Program-made: the position numbers and the translations under genes
From: CALGLS01 sp047626155
GTDB taxonomy: Bacteria; Bacteroidota; Bacteroidia; Chitinophagales; Saprospiraceae
DNA: 28,552 nt
NCBI GenBank assembly: GCA_047626155.1
Contig: JBLHRR010000060.1
Location: forward strand, 1-28,552
Direction: 5' to 3'
Notes under the pieces: generated by a model
The model's input: only the letters and a program-made list of their open reading frames with translations
What the model was told of the DNA's origin: nothing
The model's database searches: none
Shown here: piece by piece, positions 22,573-28,552 of the stretch
How positions within the stretch are numbered: the first letter of the stretch is position 1
Layout: every line of letters starts with the position of its first letter

Positions 22573-22998
22573 TTGGTAGTTTATAATTGATGGCTTTTTT
22601 AGACCGTAAATCTATTGTTAGAAAAAATTGTAGCATATATTTGTAGTTTTTTTTTCAAGCTGAGAAAATTCAGTTCAATTAAGGCTTGTCGTAATTTATT
22701 TTTTATGTTCTTTTGCTTGGCAAAAAGAACCAAAACCCAAGGCTTTATAAACTTGGCCTAAAAACCGTCAGCTCTCGCTCTCGCAATCCGAGGTCGACGT
22801 AAACGTCTCTGGATTGCTCTTAAAACAGCACTCTGCCGATTTTCTTAACGGCCAATTTTATAAGGCCGGTCCTTTCGGACCTGTCGTAAGATGAAACTTA
22901 ATCTTTCATTTAAACGATTGGCGTTATAACGTACCTTTCTTGCGATCACGCTGTGTTCTCTGTGGCCTCTGTGTGAGCAAATCGCGTAAAAAGGGCCA
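22573..22998. repeat. Gene-free stretch made of consecutive hairpins, probable dispersed intergenic element
   Basis: No gene in these 426 bases. Hairpins follow one another: GTTCTTTTGC/GCAAAAAGAAC (22707-22730); CCAAG/CTTGG (22738-22755); GCAATCC/GGATTGC (22783-22817) enclosing GACGT/ACGTC; GGCC/GGCC with GGTCC-TTTC-GGACC (22850-22881). At 22944-22986 follows a CTGTGTTCTCTGTGGCCTCT segment of a type widely scattered in bacterial intergenic DNA. A plus-strand TTG-N18-TATATTTG (22615-22643) could drive transcription across it. Confidence 0.55.
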
Positions 22999-25587
22999 CT
23001 ACTTTCTAACAATCGTCAAGGAAGATTTTATCGGGGCAATCACTTGATCAAGGTCTAAAATATAGTAGTAAATACCTGCTGGCAATGGTTTCCCTTTAAA
23101 GGTTGCATCCCAATAAATACCATCGCCTTGGTAATTGAATTTACTAAAAAGCAAATCACCCCAGCGATTGAATATGGAGAATTTGCTGCTTGGATAATTA
23201 TCTAAACCATCGAAAAAAAGCACATCGTTTTTACCATCTCCGTTTGGAGAAATGAAGTTGACTAGATCGACTAGCAACTCCCGCTCTTCGGAAATATTTA
23301 CCCTAAACATTTCTTCGCTGATACAACCCTCTTCCGTAATAATACTAAGTTCATAGGTAGTCGTTTCCGAAGGCATCGCAATAGGGTCAGGGCAGTCATA
23401 ACAAGACAATTCCGAATCCCCTAACCATTCATAACTAAGACCTCCAGTAGCAAATAACTGGACGGGACTTCCCGCCTCAATCGTCGTATCTGGCCCAGCC
23501 GTTGTGCTCACGTTAAAGACTGTCACCAAAATGGAGTCCGTGGCAATACAACCATTATTATCGCTTGCTACAACCGTGTAAACACCTTGTTCAGAAACTT
23601 CAATTTCTGCATCGTTTTCTCCAAAAGGAGCACCTTCAAAAGACCATTCGTAAGTGACAAAGCTCGAATCTACCAGTATACGTGTAAGTATTGTTGGACA
23701 AACCTCAACGTCTTGCCCCAAATCAATCTCAACAGCGGTTGCTTCATTAATTTGGATGGTATCACTGGCCATACAACCTTGAGTACTGGTAACTGTAATA
23801 CTATAAATTCCTGTTTCCAGAATGGCGAGTTTAGCAGTAGCTGCGTTTAATAACATTTCATCAAAAGACCACTGATAAGTTAATGCACCTGATGGAACGA
23901 TAAGTATGGTTTCAATAGCGGAACAGATAGCGAAGTCATCTCCTAAATCTGCCTGAGCTTCTTGTGCAGGATTTACAATAATTTCGGCGCTGTTCAAACA
24001 ACCGTCATCATCACTTACCTCCACAAGATAACTTCCCGTTTGATCTGTTAATAGTTGGTTATCCATATCGGCTAATAGATTTCCATTTAAAAACCACTCA
24101 AAATTGACGGCATCACTGAGGGCAGTCAACAGAGTACTACTGCCAATACAAAGGATAGTATCTGGGCTAACTGAAAGCGTTGGTAAAGCAATTTGGTTAA
24201 CAATTACGGTATCTCTATTGGTACAGTTTGAAGCATTGGTGCCAATGAGAATGTAAGTTCCAGCTTCATTGACATTCAGTGTCGCAGTTGTTTGACTTAG
24301 GAGATTATCATTCAAAAACCACTCATAGCTTAATCCTGTCGTTGCGTCTAACAATATGCTTCCATTCGTACAAAAAGAGCTGTCTTCTCCTAAGTTAATG
24401 GAGGGTGAAAGGGCTTCACTTACTTGAATGCTATCACTTGCCGAACAGCCTTCTGCGTTGGTGCCAAACACGACATAGCTTCCTGTATCAGTGATCATTA
24501 ACTCCGCCATTGTTGCCGGTAGCGTTGAGCCATTTAGCTGCCATTCATAGGTCAATGTATTGTCGATTCCTGCGGAGAGTAAAAGTGATTCACCTGAGCA
24601 AAACGAGCTGTCTTCCCCTAAATCTACACTTGGGCTATTGGCTTCAATTATCTCTATCAAAGTATTAATTTGACAATTAGCTTCATCCTGAATTAGCAAA
24701 GTAAAACTACCTGCTGCTAAATTCATTTGACTGGATTGACTAACAAAACCATTTCCATAATCATAACTGTAATCAGGCATCCCTCCGCTGACCGATAAAG
24801 TAATCGAACCTGTAGGCTGGTTACAATTGGAAGCCGATATTAGTAGCTCCTCTATTTGAATGGCAGTTGCCTGAGGAACAGTAAAGGTTTCTGAAGTCGT
24901 ATTCCCCAGTTGATCGATAACCGTTAAAGAATATTCACCCGCTAGCAAATCAGATAAGTCACTACCAATACTTGTGAAGTTATTCGGGCCAGTCCAGTTG
25001 TATTCATAAGGAGAGAGGCCGCCTGCTATATCTATGTTAATACTTCCGGTGGCCGCTCCAAAGCAATCAATAGGAATGATTTCGTTTTGTAAAATCACTT
25101 CGTTTGAGATAATTTGAACTTGGCCATCTACAAAAAATCCAGGAACTTCATTAATGTCGACTCCGTCTATAACGCCAATCTGAATCGGTGTTGGAGAATT
25201 CACAAACAAAACATCTGACATTTCCCCTAATTCCCCAATGGCATTAAAAGTGACAGAAAAAACGGTGCTTCCATCTGCTAGAGTGACTCCGCCAACTTGG
25301 CCATCGAACCAAACAAAAGTAAGCAAGCCATTTGCAATTTGGGTTTCCCCAAAATTAAAACCAGACAAATTGGTAAGGCCGTAATCACCCGTTGATTCAT
25401 AGCTAAGTATATCACTATCCCAGCTTAGCGTAAACTGTAGACTCACCGCGTTTTCAAAGGAATCAACTGTTACAAAAACGGTCGCAGTTCCTCCAGCCGT
25501 AGTGACTTCTTGAGAGGCGGTCAGGACTGGCGTTTGGGCCTGGATCGCTATTGTGAAAAATAAAAAAAAGAAGATTAATAAACGCAT
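22999..25587 (-). CDS. Large secreted adhesin-like protein: cohesin-like domain, SprB-type and Ig-like repeats, type B T9SS sorting domain
   Basis: An 862-residue surface protein from the preferred ATG at 25587 (signal MRLLIFFFLFFTIAIQAQ); an upstream in-frame ATG at 25626 adds 13 residues before the signal and is less likely. Next to the signal is a cohesin-like domain of about 130 residues (TATVFVTVDSFENAVSLQFT, LSWDSDILSYES, GLLTFVWFDGQVGGVTLADG). Two SprB-type repeats follow (CFGAATGSINIDIAGGLSPY; CNQPTGSITLSVSGGMPDYS), then about six Ig-like repeats of 75-80 residues with the pattern LGEDSSFC...YEWxLNG...G(S/T)Y. The end is a CHU_C/type B sorting domain (NFISPNGDGKNDVLFF, FSIFNRWGDLLF, LPAGIYYYILDL). 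Cell-surface attachment by T9SS is expected, with the downstream PorP/SprF as partner. Confidence 0.92.
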   Translation of the reverse strand: MRLLIFFFLFFTIAIQAQTPVLTASQEVTTAGGTATVFVTVDSFENAVSLQFTLSWDSDILSYESTGDYGLTNLSGFNFGETQIANGLLTFVWFDGQVGGVTLADGSTVFSVTFNAIGELGEMSDVLFVNSPTPIQIGVIDGVDINEVPGFFVDGQVQIISNEVILQNEIIPIDCFGAATGSINIDIAGGLSPYEYNWTGPNNFTSIGSDLSDLLAGEYSLTVIDQLGNTTSETFTVPQATAIQIEELLISASNCNQPTGSITLSVSGGMPDYSYDYGNGFVSQSSQMNLAAGSFTLLIQDEANCQINTLIEIIEANSPSVDLGEDSSFCSGESLLLSAGIDNTLTYEWQLNGSTLPATMAELMITDTGSYVVFGTNAEGCSASDSIQVSEALSPSINLGEDSSFCTNGSILLDATTGLSYEWFLNDNLLSQTTATLNVNEAGTYILIGTNASNCTNRDTVIVNQIALPTLSVSPDTILCIGSSTLLTALSDAVNFEWFLNGNLLADMDNQLLTDQTGSYLVEVSDDDGCLNSAEIIVNPAQEAQADLGDDFAICSAIETILIVPSGALTYQWSFDEMLLNAATAKLAILETGIYSITVTSTQGCMASDTIQINEATAVEIDLGQDVEVCPTILTRILVDSSFVTYEWSFEGAPFGENDAEIEVSEQGVYTVVASDNNGCIATDSILVTVFNVSTTAGPDTTIEAGSPVQLFATGGLSYEWLGDSELSCYDCPDPIAMPSETTTYELSIITEEGCISEEMFRVNISEERELLVDLVNFISPNGDGKNDVLFFDGLDNYPSSKFSIFNRWGDLLFSKFNYQGDGIYWDATFKGKPLPAGIYYYILDLDQVIAPIKSSLTIVRK

Positions 25588-25630
25588 AATTTTATAAGTA
25601 TCTCGTTCAAACAAATTCAATTTCAACAGG

Positions 25631-25671
25631 TTTAAAGTCGCCTTCCTCCCGCGAGAAGAAGGCGATTTAAA
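25631..25671 (-). other. Intercistronic hairpin between the two adhesin genes
   Basis: TTTAAA/TTTAAA and TCGCCTTC/GAAGGCGA (25631-25645 with 25658-25671), one bulged base, with two further pairs nearer the loop, give a strong stem 5 bases after the stop of the upstream gene. The run after it on the minus strand (TTTAAACC) is too poor in U for a firm terminator, so it may be a partial terminator or mRNA-stabilising hairpin. Confidence 0.6.
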
Positions 25672-25676
25672 GTCAC

Positions 25677-28552
25677 TTAATTTTGAAAAACAATTTTCCT
25701 AACAATAGAATCACTTCCAATCTGAACTTTGATATAATACATACCTGCTCCCCTCAAATCGCTACCATCTATACGGATATTTTGTGCTCCAGCTCCAAGC
25801 GATTCCTCGCGGTCTTCAAGCACGCGCCCCGTCACATCAAGCAATTGAATGCCGACTATATTTGCTTCTTTTAAGTTGAAGAAGACGGTTGCATTTTCAT
25901 GAAAAGGATTAGGTGTTATGGATAATTGGCTAATCAATTGTTCGGAATTTAAGTCTTCGACAGCAGTCAGTTCTTCTCCATAAGTTGACTTAATTTTCAT
26001 AGCTTCTCCATTGTGTCTATAGCCTGCTGACTTCATGGAAGCAACACCAGTCTGAATACGTTCTGCTAAATTAGTAACTACAGCCGGTGCTTCGAATCTC
26101 AAACTAAATAGCAGTTCGTTTTGCGCCAATTCCCAGCCACCTTCTGTCGCAGTTGGATCATACCAAAGTGTGGTGATCAATCCTTCCGCTACCTTACTCT
26201 TTCCAAAGAAAGAGGGATTCAAACCAGGCAATGCACCGGGGATGACTTCTAACAATGACATCTGATATTGATCAAATTGAATATCAAATTGATAAGCAGA
26301 AATAGCCGTTGCATCAGCAGAACGGAATTCAATTGTCCGGCTACCATCTGCGTTAACGATCTCGGAGATCATCATGTTTAAGTCCTCTTCTTCCGGTTGT
26401 TGAAGTCCCATTGCAGATTCATTCACATCTCCTAATTTCATAGCAATGAAATCATTGTCAGCAGTATCTCTTCCTAAACTCACGAAGTCTATAGCCTCTG
26501 GGAAAGCATCAAGAAAAGGATTTGCAGGATCTGTAAACATAAACTTTTGATCTACAAAACGCCAAGAGTTGAAATCTGGGAACTCCGTTGTAATCTGTAA
26601 AATCAATTGTTGAATTTTCACCAAATCAATCCCACTTACCAATCCAGAAATATCTACATCTGCAGCAATCATTTTATAAGGAGAGTCCAATAACTGGATG
26701 GTCAAGATATGTCGTTGGATCAACGCTAAGTCAATAGCTGTTACCCCATCTACATGATTTGTATTTCGCATCGGCGTCACCGTATAATCCAGACCGCCAT
26801 CTAAATCAAGGAACTCATAATCGCCAAGAACATCGGTAATGGTCGCAGGAGCAGTCGTACATTCCACAATGACTTCTGCCAATGGATCTCCGTTTTCACG
26901 AATGACACTACCTAAGATGTCAACTCTAGCAAGAACGCAAGCCTCTCCTGACTTCAGCACATAAGGAATCGGTGAGATGGAACCGTCTGGGGCTATATTC
27001 GCTACTTCTATAAAAGTAGGAACCCCATCAATGAATACTTCGGTACATTCATCCATTGTCGACAATAGTTCTACATCCAGCATATAGATCGCTGTTCCAT
27101 CAGGAACACTTACGCCTTCTGAGTTGAACCAAGCTGCTGTAAAAGTATCGTCACTAGCTAAGAAGAAATCAGTAATATCTAATTCTGTTAAATTAAAACC
27201 ACTCACACCCACCAACCTTGCAACCGTAGGATCTGCTATATGAATTGATTTTTGAAAAGAAACAATGTTTGTGAAATTTTCAACACGAACGGGTATCTGA
27301 ATGATTGATCCTGGCTGACCAGTCACTGTTCCTATATCAAAAATAAGGATGTCATTAGGATTAGTTATCATGACGGTAATCGCTTCACAGGTCGTATCAT
27401 CTCCGCAATCGTTACTACTCGTTAAGCAAACCGTGTAGGTCCCCGCCGTAATATAATCGTGTACTGGATTTTGCTCAGTCGAATTCATTCCATTTCCAAA
27501 ATCCCACAACCAAGTCGTTGGCAAATTCGTAGAATTGTCCGTGAAGGTTGCCATCAATCCAGTATTGCTAACAATAAACGCACTTGTAGGTGCAGCAGTC
27601 ATGTTTTCTGTAACAATAACTTCTTCACTAGCAGTACAACCATTTGGTGCAGTCACTACAACCGTATAAGATCCGGCTAAATCAGTACTTGGATTCTGAT
27701 CGGCAACACTAAAACCATTCGGGAAAATCCATGAATAAGTCACGCCAGTTGTAGTTGAACTCGCCATTAATATAACCGATCCATTAACACAGTTAATCGT
27801 TCCGCCCATTGCAGTGACATTAGGTGTCGTTGTGTTTTCGATTACCGTAACTGTCGTTGATGTAGTACAACCATTTGCAGCAGTGACTACTAAGGTTATG
27901 ATTCCTGTATTCATCGTATTTCCATCTCCAAATACTTCTGCATTTTGCTCCGTACTGGTTACGCCATCTTCATCTGTCCAGAGATAAGTAACCCCTGAAG
28001 TTGTTGAATTCGCTGTTACGAAAAATGGACCGGGGCCACAATTTATTGTTGTTCCCATTGCAGTAACATTCGGTGGCATTGTATCCTCAATCACCATCAC
28101 CGTAGTCATTGCGGTGCAACCATTCGGTGCAGTAACAACAAGCGTATAAGTTCCTCCTTGATCTGTATCCATTGGATTTTGATCTGTAGAAGTCGCTCCA
28201 TTCGGAGCAGTCCATAAATAAGTCACTCCCGCTGTAGTAGAACTAGCCATCAAAGTGATCGTAGGGTTTGTACAAGTGATTGTACCTCCTGTTGCGGTAA
28301 CATTTGGTGGCGTTGTATCTTCTATTACTGTAACTGTCGTCGTTGTAGTACAACCATTTGGCGCTGTTACAACTAAGGTTATCATTTCTGTATTCATCGT
28401 ACCACCGTCTCCAAATACTTCTGGGTTTTGCTCCGTACTCGTCACACCATCTGCATCCGTCCAGAAATAAGTAACTCCAGGAGTCGTTGAATTCGCTGTT
28501 ACGAAAAATGGACCGGGGCCGCAATTTATCGTCGTTCCCATTGCGGTAACAT
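25677..28552 (-). CDS. Giant cohesin/dockerin adhesin with Ig-like repeats and type A T9SS sorting domain (N-terminus outside window)
   Basis: At least 957 residues; the frame runs off the right edge, so the signal peptide is not seen. Counting from Met at 28541: four Ig-like repeats alternating in two types (1-83, 84-161, 162-244, 245-318); a PKD domain 319-392 (ATFTDNSTNLPTTWLWDFGN, HDYITAGTYTVCL); a cohesin-like domain about 399-525 (PGSIIQIPVRVENFTNIVSF, AAWFNSEGVSVPDGTAIYML); a carboxypeptidase-regulatory-like beta fold 540-590; a dockerin-like pair of calcium loops (NTNHVDGVTAID 593-604 and DVDISGLVSGID 628-639, each followed by a helix LALIQRHIL / LVKIQQLIL); a second cohesin-like domain about 722-835; and a type A sorting domain 873-954 (LSITPNPFHENATVFF, GMYYIKVQIG). 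First of the same-direction surface genes. Confidence 0.92.
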   Translation of the reverse strand, partial: VTAMGTTINCGPGPFFVTANSTTPGVTYFWTDADGVTSTEQNPEVFGDGGTMNTEMITLVVTAPNGCTTTTTVTVIEDTTPPNVTATGGTITCTNPTITLMASSTTAGVTYLWTAPNGATSTDQNPMDTDQGGTYTLVVTAPNGCTAMTTVMVIEDTMPPNVTAMGTTINCGPGPFFVTANSTTSGVTYLWTDEDGVTSTEQNAEVFGDGNTMNTGIITLVVTAANGCTTSTTVTVIENTTTPNVTAMGGTINCVNGSVILMASSTTTGVTYSWIFPNGFSVADQNPSTDLAGSYTVVVTAPNGCTASEEVIVTENMTAAPTSAFIVSNTGLMATFTDNSTNLPTTWLWDFGNGMNSTEQNPVHDYITAGTYTVCLTSSNDCGDDTTCEAITVMITNPNDILIFDIGTVTGQPGSIIQIPVRVENFTNIVSFQKSIHIADPTVARLVGVSGFNLTELDITDFFLASDDTFTAAWFNSEGVSVPDGTAIYMLDVELLSTMDECTEVFIDGVPTFIEVANIAPDGSISPIPYVLKSGEACVLARVDILGSVIRENGDPLAEVIVECTTAPATITDVLGDYEFLDLDGGLDYTVTPMRNTNHVDGVTAIDLALIQRHILTIQLLDSPYKMIAADVDISGLVSGIDLVKIQQLILQITTEFPDFNSWRFVDQKFMFTDPANPFLDAFPEAIDFVSLGRDTADNDFIAMKLGDVNESAMGLQQPEEEDLNMMISEIVNADGSRTIEFRSADATAISAYQFDIQFDQYQMSLLEVIPGALPGLNPSFFGKSKVAEGLITTLWYDPTATEGGWELAQNELLFSLRFEAPAVVTNLAERIQTGVASMKSAGYRHNGEAMKIKSTYGEELTAVEDLNSEQLISQLSITPNPFHENATVFFNLKEANIVGIQLLDVTGRVLEDREESLGAGAQNIRIDGSDLRGAGMYYIKVQIGSDSIVRKIVFQN

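Overview
The window comes from a chromosome of the phylum Bacteroidota, most likely a Saprospiria/Lewinella-type organism. The evidence is two large surface proteins ending in type IX secretion (T9SS) sorting domains (one type A, one type B), a PorP/SprF-family partner, a TPR histidine kinase of the kind common in this phylum, the rpsF-rpsR-rplI order without ssb, AT-rich leaders lacking Shine-Dalgarno sequences, and promoters of the Bacteroidota form TTTG-N19-TAnnTTTG. No tRNA, rRNA, CRISPR array or insertion sequence was recognised.

Layout. (1) 1-4416, minus strand: three envelope-folding genes (a double-parvulin PPIase, a SurA-related lipoprotein, and SurA, cut by the window edge). (2) 4685-5790: a solute-binding-like protein without a signal peptide, facing a small one-TM protein. 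(3) 6142-8295, minus: an ECF sigma factor followed by a protein with an anti-sigma-like N-terminus, one TM helix, a low-complexity linker and an outer-membrane barrel, with a long hairpin between the two genes. (4) 8756-9808, minus: an unrecognised protein carrying kinase-like catalytic motifs. (5) 9998-14405: a YbdL-type aminotransferase, a RibB fused to a degenerate RibA, a DUF4056-like secreted protein and a Bcp peroxiredoxin, separated by strong hairpin terminators. (6) 14494-17860: a UPF1/IGHMBP2-like helicase divergent from rpsF-rpsR-rplI. (7) 17861-18861: 1 kb with no convincing protein gene, but holding a good promoter and a good terminator about 400 bases apart on the plus strand, a candidate non-coding RNA. 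(8) 18862-28552, minus: cohesin/dockerin adhesin (N-terminus outside the window), cohesin/Ig-like type B T9SS protein, PorP/SprF, TPR histidine kinase and NarL-type response regulator, all in one direction.

How the parts fit. The right third looks like a surface-adhesion locus. One protein carries Ig-like repeats, PKD, two cohesin-like domains and a dockerin-like module; its neighbour carries a cohesin-like domain; a PorP/SprF protein is placed to help export the type B cargo; and a two-component pair follows. The most novel candidates are this cohesin-dockerin surface pair, the isolated candidate RNA at 18320-18777, the sigma/anti-sigma-barrel fusion with its intercistronic hairpin, the kinase-like unknown protein and the RibB-pseudo-RibA fusion. 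All functional statements rest on reading motifs by eye; no database search was possible.
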